NCBI RefSeq assembly: GCF_020026305.1
Contig: NZ_CP075691.1
Location: 7,805,415-7,869,414, forward strand
Source: Streptomyces sp. 135
Lineage (GTDB): Bacteria > Actinomycetota > Actinomycetes > Streptomycetales > Streptomycetaceae
Reading direction: 5' to 3'
Length of the DNA: 64,000 nucleotides
A program made the translations under genes and the position numbers. The notes below the pieces were generated by a model. It made no database searches, was not told the origin of the DNA, and worked only from the letters and a program-made list of their open reading frames with translations. This document shows positions 35,031 to 42,884 of the stretch, piece after piece; positions within the stretch are counted from its first letter, which is position 1, and each line of letters opens with the position of its first letter.

Positions 35031-36533
35031 TTATCTCTCCTGACCGGTCGGCTCGGGTGCGGCAGCGGTGCGGGCGGTGGCGCTCGCGGCCTGGTCCGGA
35101 AGGTTGTCACAGGTCGGGACGGACAGTGCGAGCAGCGCAACATCGTCACCGGCCCCGTCGGGCAGCGACTGGAGCAGGGCGACGGTGTCTTCGACCAGTC
35201 CGGTTGCGCTGACCGGTGTGGTGCGTTGGTGAAGGAAGGCCGTTAGGCCCTCCTCGCCCAGCATGTCGCCGCTCGTGGTACGCGCCTCGGTCAGGCCGTC
35301 GGTGTAGAGCAGCAGCCCCTCCCCGGGAGCGAGGCCGAAGGTGACCTGTGCAAAAGGCGCGGAGGGGAAAGCTCCGATGAGCATGCCGCCCTTGGGCCGT
35401 ATCGCCTTGACCCACACCCCGCCGCTCTCATCGGGCCGCAGGTGATAGGCCGGGGGATGGCCACCAGTGGCCATCGTCACCAAGAACCCGTCCGACTCCG
35501 CGTTGGGGGTGAACAGGCCGAAGATCGCGGTGCAGAAGCGGCTGCCGGCTGACACATCGGCCAGCAGGGCGCTGTTCAGCGCACTGAGCACAGTCGTCGG
35601 GTCAGGGTCGATCTGCGCGGCCGCGCGCAAGGTGTAGCGGGTCAGTGAGGTGACCGCGGCGGCTTCGGCGCCCTTGCCGCACACATCGCCGAGGAAGAAC
35701 GCCCACCGACCGCCTTCCAGCGGAAAGACGTCATAGAAGTCGCCGCCCACGTCGTGCACGGACGCGGTGAGGTAGTGGCAGGCCAGCTCCAGGCCGGGCA
35801 CCACCGGCAGCGCCGGTGGCAGCAGCGTGCGCTGAAGCGTCGAGGCGAACGCGGCGATGGCGGCCTTGTCCTTCTCCGCCTGCTCGCGCGCCCGGCGCTC
35901 GGCCTCGGCCCGCTCGTGCTCGATCTCCGCGTGCCAGCTCTCCGCCAGCCGCCGCTCCTGCTCATAGCGCACCGCTTCCAGCGCGGCCAGGCGCAGCTCC
36001 AGCTCGTCCATCACGATCGCCGCGAGATCTGCCAGAGTGGCGATGTCATCCTCGGTGATCGACCGCGGCTTGGTGTCCAAGATGTTGACCGTGCCGAGAC
36101 GGTGTCCCTCGCTGGTGGTGATCGGGGCGGCTGCATAGAAGCGCACCCCCATCGGCCCCGTGACCAGAGGGTTGCCGCTGGCCGCGTCGTCCAGGAGGGT
36201 GTCGGGAATCACCAGCGCGTCATCCCGCAGGACCGCCGAGCCGCACAGGCCGGGATCCCTGCCGATCTCCGCCACGCCCTCAAGGCCGTGGGTGGCCTTG
36301 AACCAGATCCGGTCGGTGTCCACGATCGTCACCGTCGCCACCGGAACGTCGAAGAGACGGGCGGCCATCGCCGCGACCCGGTCGAACGCCCCGTCCGGTG
36401 GAGTGTCGAGGATGTCGTAGCGGCGTACGGCTGCTATACGCCCGGCCTCGACACCCACATCGGGCACCACCCACGGCCGCGGCCGCGCCTCCTGCCCGGC
36501 ATCATCCTCGGGCACCGAAACCTGCTGGGGCAT
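35031..36533 (-). CDS. GAF-domain PP2C-type (SpoIIE/RsbU-like) serine phosphatase
   Basis: The 500-residue protein begins with an N-terminal GAF domain: RRYDILDTPPDGAFDRVAAMAARLFDVPVATVTIVD, then HRLGTVNILDTKPRSIT. A coiled-coil linker rich in Glu and Arg follows at about 185-235. The SpoIIE catalytic domain has VHDVGGDFYDVFPLEGGRWAFFLGDVCGKG with metal-binding Asp residues, and GDDVALLALSV at the end. The ATG at 36533 follows AGGAAAGG. It would dephosphorylate the STAS protein encoded immediately downstream in response to a ligand or redox signal sensed by GAF. Confidence 0.9.
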   Translation of the reverse strand: MPQQVSVPEDDAGQEARPRPWVVPDVGVEAGRIAAVRRYDILDTPPDGAFDRVAAMAARLFDVPVATVTIVDTDRIWFKATHGLEGVAEIGRDPGLCGSAVLRDDALVIPDTLLDDAASGNPLVTGPMGVRFYAAAPITTSEGHRLGTVNILDTKPRSITEDDIATLADLAAIVMDELELRLAALEAVRYEQERRLAESWHAEIEHERAEAERRAREQAEKDKAAIAAFASTLQRTLLPPALPVVPGLELACHYLTASVHDVGGDFYDVFPLEGGRWAFFLGDVCGKGAEAAAVTSLTRYTLRAAAQIDPDPTTVLSALNSALLADVSAGSRFCTAIFGLFTPNAESDGFLVTMATGGHPPAYHLRPDESGGVWVKAIRPKGGMLIGAFPSAPFAQVTFGLAPGEGLLLYTDGLTEARTTSGDMLGEEGLTAFLHQRTTPVSATGLVEDTVALLQSLPDGAGDDVALLALSVPTCDNLPDQAASATARTAAAPEPTGQER

Positions 36534-36849
36534 CGGCCTTCCACCTTTCCTCCCGGGCCGGCGGGCGCACGACACGGACCGCGGAAGCGTAAACGGAACA
36601 CCTGCACGATCGCCAATACAGCCTGGGAGCGGTGGCCAGGTCACGCGTGGGGAAGGCGTCGGACGTCGGCGCGGCACGACCTCGGGGCGGACGGCACCCG
36701 ATCCGCACCGCTCAACGCAGACCGTGTACGCCGGGGGGCGAGCCATGCGTCCAAGGGGGTCCGCCGTCGGCCGACGGGCGATCGGACAAACGCAGTGACG
36801 TCTTCGTGCTCGGGCGGCACGCGGTGGCTGGCCAGGGCCGCAATCCCGG
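36534..36849. other. Gene-free stretch between phosphatase gene and transposase remnant
   Basis: These ~315 bp contain the phosphatase ribosome site (AGGAAAGG) and presumably its promoter. No convincing gene is seen, although frames are open on both strands. Confidence 0.5.
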
Positions 36850-37290
36850 GGGCCTGCCGCCGGCCTGCCCTCGCCGCAGGCGGTTGGCCTTCTGGTCCGC
36901 CCGGCTCCGGGATCACCGCTCGGGTGCCTCGCCTGCGCAGGACCTGGCGGATCGCTCGGGAGGAGTACGCCTTGTCCGCGATGACCGCGTCGGGTCTGCG
37001 GCGGGGGCGCCCCGGCGCCGGTCCCCGCCGGCCTCGCGAAGTCCAGGACGGCGTCGAAGACGGTGGAGTCGTTGACGGCGCCGGGCGTGACGACGACGGC
37101 CAGGGGCAGACCCCGGCCGTCGCAGGCGAGATGGATCTTCGTGGTCCGCCCACTGCGGGCCGCCGCCAGGGAGAGCAGGTCGGTGGTGCGGGCCTCGGAC
37201 CGTACCCGGTGCGGGGGTGTCGGGAGTGAGGTGGTCGCGCTGGCGGGCGTAGGCGGTGAGGGCACCGTCCATGATGCGCACGCTGTCCGT
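36850..37290 (-). pseudogene. IS5-family transposase, central/C-terminal fragment
   Basis: Three minus-strand frames together give GRTTKIHLACDGRGLPLAVVVTPGAVNDSTVFDAVLDFARP (first DDE aspartate region). PDAVIADKAYSSRAIRQVLRRRGTRAVIPE (second aspartate in ADKAYSS) and a trace of QKANRLRRG..GGRPPG follow. Repeated frameshifts and loss of the terminal glutamate segment make it non-functional. It ends about 50 bp before attR. Confidence 0.8.
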
Positions 37291-37337
37291 CCGTTAAATC
37301 TATGATTTATGCAGAGAACGCCGGTGGCCCCCACTTC

Positions 37338-37410
37338 TGGGGGTCAAGGGGCCGCAGGTTCAAGTCCTGTCGTCCCGACTCGAAAGAGTCGCAGCTCAAG
37401 GGGCCGTTTC
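37338..37410 (+). repeat. attR: right direct repeat of the tRNA-Pro island
   Basis: This is a near-copy of 31434-31505: TGGGGGTCAAGGGG, the T arm with TTCAAGTCC, CGTCCCGACTCGAAAGAGTCG and GGGGCCGTTTC. The 5' half of a tRNA is absent, so it is not a second tRNA gene. It marks the right boundary of the inserted segment. Confidence 0.88.
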
Positions 37411-37499
37411 CATGACGTGGGCGGGTGCCACCGGTCGGCGCGCCCGCCAAGACCTTTGCTGCCGGCCTCGACGACGCGCCGCCGTGTGCTGCGCGCGCC

Positions 37500-38234
37500 C
37501 TATCGGCGAATGACCGAGCGGATCCAGGAGAGCTGCTGGGAGACCTCGCCGGCCTCGGCGCTCTTCTCCCGGTCGGAGCCGTTGAAGACGCCGATGAGGG
37601 TTTCGGTGCCGCGCGGGCCCACCGTCATGACCGGGCCCCCGGAGTCGCCCCCGGCGGGAATGCCCTTCACCTTCTTCAGGCAGAAGTCCGGGCCGCCCGG
37701 TGCCGTGTGGCCCGCGCACAGGGGGTCATTGGGCCGTACGACCTTCAGGTCGGACTGCTTGAGGACGGGGGACTGGCAGGCGCTCTCGTCGCTGGTGCAG
37801 GTGGCGCCCCACCCGTACTGGCGCACGGCCTGACCGGTGCGGACGCCTGCCGTGGACAGGCGAGCCGTGGGGACGTTCATCGGCGGGACCTTGACGAGCA
37901 TCATGTCGGCGCGGGCACTGCCCACGCGCTTGCCCGGTATGGGGAGGACCTTGGTGCCCCTGCGCATGTCGAGATTGCCGACCCGGAAGGAAATCCTCTT
38001 GTCGGCGACCGGCAGCGCCTGCTCGTAGAAGCAGTGTGAGGCGGTGAGGATCCACTGGCGGGCGACCGCGGTCCCGGTGCACGCCGGTTTGCCGTCGACG
38101 AGCATCCGTACCGCCCAAGGGCCGTAAGTGCTCTTTGAGCCGCCGATGACGGCGAAGGCCGGAGCGGACGACATCATCGAGCCCGCGACCAGCATCAGGG
38201 CGGTCAACAGCAGTACGCGAAAGCGACGAACCAT
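37500..38234 (-). CDS. Secreted trypsin-like serine protease (S1)
   Basis: The 244-residue protein has a signal peptide (RFRVLLLTALMLVAGSMMSSAPAFA). The mature part starts VIGGSKSTYGPWAVRML. The catalytic triad is visible: His in WILTASHCFY, Asp in ARADMMLVKV, Ser in IPAGGDSGGPVMTVG. Mature cysteines include the His-loop pair. No propeptide is obvious. ATG at 38234 (AGAGAAG upstream) is preferred over an in-frame TTG 9 bp earlier. It is the first gene right of the island boundary. Confidence 0.9.
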   Translation of the reverse strand: MVRRFRVLLLTALMLVAGSMMSSAPAFAVIGGSKSTYGPWAVRMLVDGKPACTGTAVARQWILTASHCFYEQALPVADKRISFRVGNLDMRRGTKVLPIPGKRVGSARADMMLVKVPPMNVPTARLSTAGVRTGQAVRQYGWGATCTSDESACQSPVLKQSDLKVVRPNDPLCAGHTAPGGPDFCLKKVKGIPAGGDSGGPVMTVGPRGTETLIGVFNGSDREKSAEAGEVSQQLSWIRSVIRR

Positions 38235-38534
38235 GCGGAACAACTTCTCTCAGTGGGGGACAGCCGTACAGGTAGTGAGAGACCCCGCCGAGCAAAACCG
38301 TTCCACGTGGGCACGTAACTGTTGGTCGTCACCGTGCGGGGCCCGGCAGTTCGCCGGGTCGGCCGACATGTGCAGCGTGTGGCAAGGCTTCGTCGGGCGG
38401 GCCGGAGCGGGAGGGGCATACGGGACATACGGGAGCAGCACGGATGCAAGTGCACATAGGGCGGGGTGAGTTGAGGGATAAGCGTCAGGTCGCGGACTTG
38501 ACCTCAACCGCAGTTGAGGTCGAAGGCTGGTGCC
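38235..38534. other. Divergent promoter region
   Basis: These 300 bp separate the secreted protease and the ABM-like gene, which point away from each other. Promoters for both should lie here. AT content rises near 38440-38520 (GAGTTGAGGGATAAG, TTGACCTCAACCGCAGTTGAGGTC). The latter contains TTGACCTCAAC and GTTGAGGTC, giving the inverted repeat GACCTCAAC-CGCA-GTTGAGGTC at about 38500-38521, a candidate operator 13 bp before the ATG. Confidence 0.5.
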
Positions 38535-39146
38535 ATGACCGCCATCGTTTCCGGCCTTCGGCCGGTCGCACTGCCTGAACCTGACCGTCCGGACGCGGGC
38601 CTCATACTGGCGTCCCTATGGCACACAGAGGGGCCCGTACAACAGCAGAAGGTCATGTCCGGCGTCATGGACGCCTGGGAGGAGGCCCGGCTGCCGGCCG
38701 CGTACCTTGCGCGGCACTGTCTGGCAGGGTCCGACGGCCGGACCATCCTCAACTTCGCCCAATGGGCGAGTTCGGAGGCGCACTTGGCCTTCGCCGCCGA
38801 CCCTCGCAACCAGCAGGCTCTCGGCAGTGCCGTCCAGGCGCTGTACTCGGCCGACCCGCCAGGCCGTTACGGGCCCTACCGCTTCGCGGACCGGCGTGAT
38901 GGAGCCACCCGCTATTTCACCGCGACCTGGTACGAGACCGAGGACGCCGTGGCGGCCCGATCGCTCGCCGATGAGTTGACCGAGCGTGCTCCCGCCGTCC
39001 CGGCGTCTTCGGCAGAGGCGGCGGAGTACTTCTACGTAGGTGAGGACGGACGGCAGCTCCTCGTGCTCGCCGGATTCGAGGAGGAACCCGGCGGTGCCGA
39101 CCTGTGGTTCCGCCCGTTCCGCGGACTAGTGCGGCCGACGCGCTAG
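38535..39146 (+). CDS. Antibiotic-biosynthesis-monooxygenase-like (dimeric alpha/beta barrel) protein
   Basis: The 203-residue protein has two ferredoxin-like ABM halves. The first is GLILASLWHTEGPVQQQKVMSGVMDAWEEA, then HCLAGSDGRTILNFAQWASSEAHLAFAADPRNQQAL. The QWAS...HLAF pattern is typical of ABM enzymes and heme-degrading relatives. The second half has TATWYETEDAVAARSLADEL. It could be a monooxygenase or a small-molecule-binding protein. A GACCTCAAC/GTTGAGGTC inverted repeat ends 13 bp upstream of the ATG. Confidence 0.65.
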   Translation: MTAIVSGLRPVALPEPDRPDAGLILASLWHTEGPVQQQKVMSGVMDAWEEARLPAAYLARHCLAGSDGRTILNFAQWASSEAHLAFAADPRNQQALGSAVQALYSADPPGRYGPYRFADRRDGATRYFTATWYETEDAVAARSLADELTERAPAVPASSAEAAEYFYVGEDGRQLLVLAGFEEEPGGADLWFRPFRGLVRPTR

Positions 39147-39408
39147 GTTCGCGCTCACGCCGCGTCCGTCGGCTCGCCATGCTGCGGAAGGTGAAGGGGT
39201 CGTCAACGGCGGTGTGGGCCGTCGGCGTGCGAGAAGGCGCGCGACCGCACCGAGCGGGAACCGGCTACGCCCGAAAGGGCCTCGGCGTACTGCGTGGGCG
39301 TCGATCCTCGGCCCCTCACCCACATTCCTCTGGCTGCCGTCCGGGAGGTTCGCCCGCGCGGCGACAAGGCCCTGGAAGGAGGGTGCCACGGTGGTGCCAA
39401 CGCAGGTG
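39147..39408. other. Convergent intergenic region
   Basis: These 262 bp separate the ABM-like gene and the metallopeptidase gene, which converge. No strong hairpin or gene is evident. Confidence 0.4.
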
Positions 39409-40275
39409 TCAGGGGGTGGAGGCAGGCAGCCGGGTGGGGACGGCCGGCAGCATCATGCCTTCGCCTATCGGCGCCGTGTGCGGGACCAGGGCGCCTTCCC
39501 TGGCCAGGTCGAGCAGGTTGGGGAGGGCGTACGGTTCGGCGCCGTCCAGGTCGACCTGGTAGCCCATATCGCCGAGGCTCGCCGCCGTCATCCGGCTCAG
39601 CGGGTTGTCGGCTTCGGAGATGAAGGGCGACATGAGTTCGTGCGCGAACACCGCCTCCCGCCAGTGGCTGTCCTGGGTGCCGGGACCGCCGAAGTTGGCG
39701 ACCGGCACCGGCGCGGAGCCCTGTTCGCCCATCAGCGCGGCGAACTCGGCCTCGGCGCGCGGCCCTTCGAAGTTCGGGTTCTGGGTTCCGGCGCCGACGA
39801 GGAGGTCGAAGTGCGTCCATAGCGTGCCGACGCCGACGACGTGACCCATCTCGTGCGTGATGACGTCGACGAGGGTGTTCTCCGCCTCCATCGCGGCGAG
39901 GTCGGCGGAGTCGAACCTCATCACCCCCTTCGCCGGGAGGAACGCGCCGAACCGGGCGGAACCGTCACGGAAGTCGGTGGGGCCGGCCATGCCCAGAATC
40001 CCGTGTCGGCCGTCGATGGTGACTCCCTCTGCCTCGATCAGCAGGTCGTCGATGATGTCGTCGCCGACAAGGGCGGTGTCCAGATCCCCGATGATGACGC
40101 GGGTCCAGCGATCGGCGGCCGTGGCGAAGGCGTCCTGCTGGTTCCGGGTCAGCCCGCCGAGGAAGCGGACCTCGATGGTGAACGGTGATGTGGTGTGGGC
40201 GATTTCCCTGGCCCGCTCGAAATTGGCTACCGACCGGTACGTCTCGAAGGTGGTGGCAGCGACTTTGCCCGTCAT
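39409..40275 (-). CDS. Leishmanolysin-like (M8) zinc metallopeptidase
   Basis: The 288-residue protein has the metzincin motif HEMGHVVGVGTLW (zinc His 141 and 145, catalytic Glu 142). The likely third ligand is in DSHWREAVFAHELMSP, which also holds the Met-turn, followed by NPLSRMTAASLGDMGYQV, a family hallmark. No signal peptide is seen: the N-terminus MTGKVAATTFETYRSVANF is soluble. It may be cytoplasmic or exported by another route. Its zymogen cysteine is not recognisable. It lies 140 bp from the protease-nuclease gene and reads in the same direction. Confidence 0.82.
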   Translation of the reverse strand: MTGKVAATTFETYRSVANFERAREIAHTTSPFTIEVRFLGGLTRNQQDAFATAADRWTRVIIGDLDTALVGDDIIDDLLIEAEGVTIDGRHGILGMAGPTDFRDGSARFGAFLPAKGVMRFDSADLAAMEAENTLVDVITHEMGHVVGVGTLWTHFDLLVGAGTQNPNFEGPRAEAEFAALMGEQGSAPVPVANFGGPGTQDSHWREAVFAHELMSPFISEADNPLSRMTAASLGDMGYQVDLDGAEPYALPNLLDLAREGALVPHTAPIGEGMMLPAVPTRLPASTP

Positions 40276-40415
40276 GGCTGTCCCTCGTCTCGCCCGATGA
40301 GGATCACCCTTGCCATCAGCCTAGGCCGGAAGGGGGCAGGGCGCTCGTCGGTGCCACGCACCCGGCCGCACCGGTTTGCCACAGCCGCCATCCGCGCTAC
40401 CAGGAGTCATCTGAG

Positions 40416-42599
40416 CTACCAGGAGTGACTGAAGTCGATCTCCCGTCCCCACTCGGGGTGGTCTATGAACGGATTGCGGTTGCCCTGGATCTCGGCGACG
40501 GCGAAGTTGCGGTGTCGTTCGTACGCGCCGACGGGCTCCGCCTCGTGCCAGGTCAGCAGCATGTCGAGGCGCTCGGGCCGAAGCTCGCGCGCCGCGTCTC
40601 CTACCTGCCCGGGGTATCGCAGCAGGAAGTACAGCGTCGCTCGGGCGACGGCGCCCTTGCCCGCGGACGGCTCGAAGCCCTGGGCCTCCCGGCGCCCGCA
40701 GTCGGTGCGTACGACCTCCTCGACGTCGGTGAAGTCGAAGTACGGGATGTTGCTGCGGAAGCTGTTGCAGTTGGTCTCGCAGGCGAACAGATGATGCAGG
40801 TCGCCGCGCATCGGTTCGCGTTTGCTGAACCAGGACTGCGGCACCACGTGCTCGCAGTTGAACGCGAGGGACGCCTCCAGGGCGTCGATCTCCGCCTCGA
40901 TCGCCTCCGGGCCGAGGGCGGATTCGCGCAGGGCCATCTCCTGGAGGCGCTGGATCCGGGCGGCCTCCATGGCCGCGTCGGCTCGGATGAACTCCTCGGG
41001 GGCGAAGGTCCGGCCGGAGTAGATGCTGCGCAGTTGCTCGTCGGGGTGCAGGTCCACCCACGGGTACAGCAGCCGCATCGGCTTGTAGGCGGGCTGACGC
41101 TCGTGCGTGCGCTCCAGGAGGGCGGTCAGCTGCCGGCCCAACTGGGCACCGTCGAGCCCCGCGTAGTACGTCTCCCGCGCCGCGCGGTCGGCTTCCGGCT
41201 CGTAGTACGGGCGGGCCCGGCCGGCCTCAAGGCCTGCGAGCGCGGCCCGCAGATCTGCCTCGGCGGGCGAGACGTGCCCGTTCACCGACGGTAGGGGCGC
41301 CGGCTGCGTACGGAGACCAAGGTCGCCGTCGACCGCCGCAGTGACGGACGTGGCCGGGGCCTGCCCCCGGGCCGTGACGCCCACGGTGATGTGCAGCGGC
41401 ACCGTCAGCCGCAGCGTGCCGGTGCCGGTGCCCGGCTCAGGGTAGGCCCCGAAGCCCGCGTCGGAGGCGGCCGTCGGCGTCCCCCCGGGGCCGCCGTCGA
41501 TGAGGCGCTGCGGGCCACCGGGAGGTGTGAGGCTCGGTGCCGTCGCCTCGAAGAGGTTCGCCCGCAGCTCGGCGGCGGCGCCGGACAAGGGGGCCTGCCG
41601 CACCGCCTGGAGCACCCGGCTGATGCGAACGCCTTCATTCGCCTTCCAGGCCAGGCGGTCCTCGCCGTGGTGCGGCTGCCACACGGTGCCGTCCACCGAC
41701 AGATAGCGGCCGTCCGCGTCCTTGAGCGGGACACCGGCGTGGTGCAGGGCGACGACGTCCCACTGGTCGTTGAAGACCGGCGATCCGGAGGAGCCCGGCG
41801 CGGTGTCCGTGGCGTAGTGCACGAAGTCGTCCAGCAGGTCCACCAACTGGTTCTCGCGCAGCGCCAGCTGTTTGGGCTCGCCGTTGGGGTGCTGGATGAT
41901 GTTGACCATCTCGCCGAGGATCACCTGGCCCTGGGTCTCGCTCAGCCGCAGCCAGGAGAATCCGTCGAGGCCCGCGCCGCTCCGACTCCGCTCGGCCACC
42001 GCGACCACGGTGAAGTCCAAATCCTGGTCGGTGACGAAGAACCGGCCCGGTTCCAGGTCGAAGACCACCGGCTCCAGCGGCCGGCCCCCGATACCCGCCT
42101 GATAGTTGAACTCGATCACACCACGGCCTGCCTCGTGGCGGTCGGCAAGGACGTGGTTATTGGTCAGCAGCAGGGACGGGGATATCAGGAAGCCCGTGCC
42201 GTAGTGCGCCCCGGGGCCCCGGACCGACACCCGGCCCACGGGCCGTGACGCAAGGTGACCGGCCTCAAGGAAGCCGACGTCGATCAGGTCGTTGCGCCCC
42301 ATGAGCCGTTCCAGTCCCAGCAGGGAGGCGCTGAAGTGATCCGGGGACAGTCCGGGCAGGCTGCGGCCGGTGCCGGTCTCGGCGGGGGTCTGCTCCAGCG
42401 CGGTGGCCTGTGACCAGTCCGCGCCGAGCCGGGCCAGGCGCTTGCCGACGCGGTCGGGCGTATCGGCGTGCAAGACGCCTTGGCTGTCGAGTACATGGCG
42501 GGTCCGCTCCCGGGCCGCGGCACGCGCCTCATACCGCGTCTCGGCTCGCTCGACCTGCTGAAGAAGGCTGGTCCCGGGGACGTGCGAGGTGGGGGTCAC
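40416..42599 (-). CDS. Trypsin/V8-like protease fused to EndA-type (endonuclease I) nuclease
   Basis: The 727-residue protein has three parts. Residues 1-125 are a helical region starting near LLQQVERAETRYEAR. Residues ~125-335 are a V8-type serine protease with triad H149 (LLLTNNHVL), D195 (DLDFTVVAV) and S271 (APGSSGSPVF). After a variable linker, ~460-727 is an endonuclease I domain: NCEHVVPQSWF (581-591), GDLHHLF (599-605), NSFRSNIPYFDF, and GNRNPFIDHPEW at the end. There is no signal peptide, so it acts inside the cell or is released by lysis. The GTG start at 42599 follows AGGAGG; an upstream start would lack a ribosome site. It is divergent from a paralogous protease. Confidence 0.82.
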   Translation of the reverse strand: MTPTSHVPGTSLLQQVERAETRYEARAAARERTRHVLDSQGVLHADTPDRVGKRLARLGADWSQATALEQTPAETGTGRSLPGLSPDHFSASLLGLERLMGRNDLIDVGFLEAGHLASRPVGRVSVRGPGAHYGTGFLISPSLLLTNNHVLADRHEAGRGVIEFNYQAGIGGRPLEPVVFDLEPGRFFVTDQDLDFTVVAVAERSRSGAGLDGFSWLRLSETQGQVILGEMVNIIQHPNGEPKQLALRENQLVDLLDDFVHYATDTAPGSSGSPVFNDQWDVVALHHAGVPLKDADGRYLSVDGTVWQPHHGEDRLAWKANEGVRISRVLQAVRQAPLSGAAAELRANLFEATAPSLTPPGGPQRLIDGGPGGTPTAASDAGFGAYPEPGTGTGTLRLTVPLHITVGVTARGQAPATSVTAAVDGDLGLRTQPAPLPSVNGHVSPAEADLRAALAGLEAGRARPYYEPEADRAARETYYAGLDGAQLGRQLTALLERTHERQPAYKPMRLLYPWVDLHPDEQLRSIYSGRTFAPEEFIRADAAMEAARIQRLQEMALRESALGPEAIEAEIDALEASLAFNCEHVVPQSWFSKREPMRGDLHHLFACETNCNSFRSNIPYFDFTDVEEVVRTDCGRREAQGFEPSAGKGAVARATLYFLLRYPGQVGDAARELRPERLDMLLTWHEAEPVGAYERHRNFAVAEIQGNRNPFIDHPEWGREIDFSHSW

Positions 42600-42884
42600 T
42601 GGTCCTCCTCCCGGCCGCGTGCCGTGCGCGGCTTCCTTGCCCCCTCCCACCAGCATGGGCACGGACGACGCCATCTCGCGCGTCGGGGGCCGTCACCCGG
42701 ATGACCCAGTGGCGGTGACCCGCGGTGGCGGTGCGGCGGCGTCCCCGGGTGGACGGCGTCAACGGCGCGGTGACCACCCCGCGGCGTCCCCGGTTGCACC
42801 CGCCCGCCTTGCGCACCGGCCCGCCTGGACGAGTACTGGGAAGCGGGGCGAGGACCACGGGAACGGCCATCTAGGTGAGGCGTC
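42600..42884. promoter_or_regulatory. Shared divergent promoter region of the protease pair
   Basis: These 285 bp lie between the GTG of the protease-nuclease and the ATG of the protease-hydrolase. The left ribosome site AGGAGG (on the minus strand) is at about 42604-42609, and GGTGAGG precedes the right ATG. No conventional -10 is obvious and no palindrome longer than 8 bp was found by eye. The layout implies co-regulation of the two fusions. Confidence 0.4.

Noticed and set aside
37338..37410. Second tRNA-Pro gene
   Set aside because: Only the 3' half is present; the acceptor 5' strand and D arm are missing, so it is an att copy.
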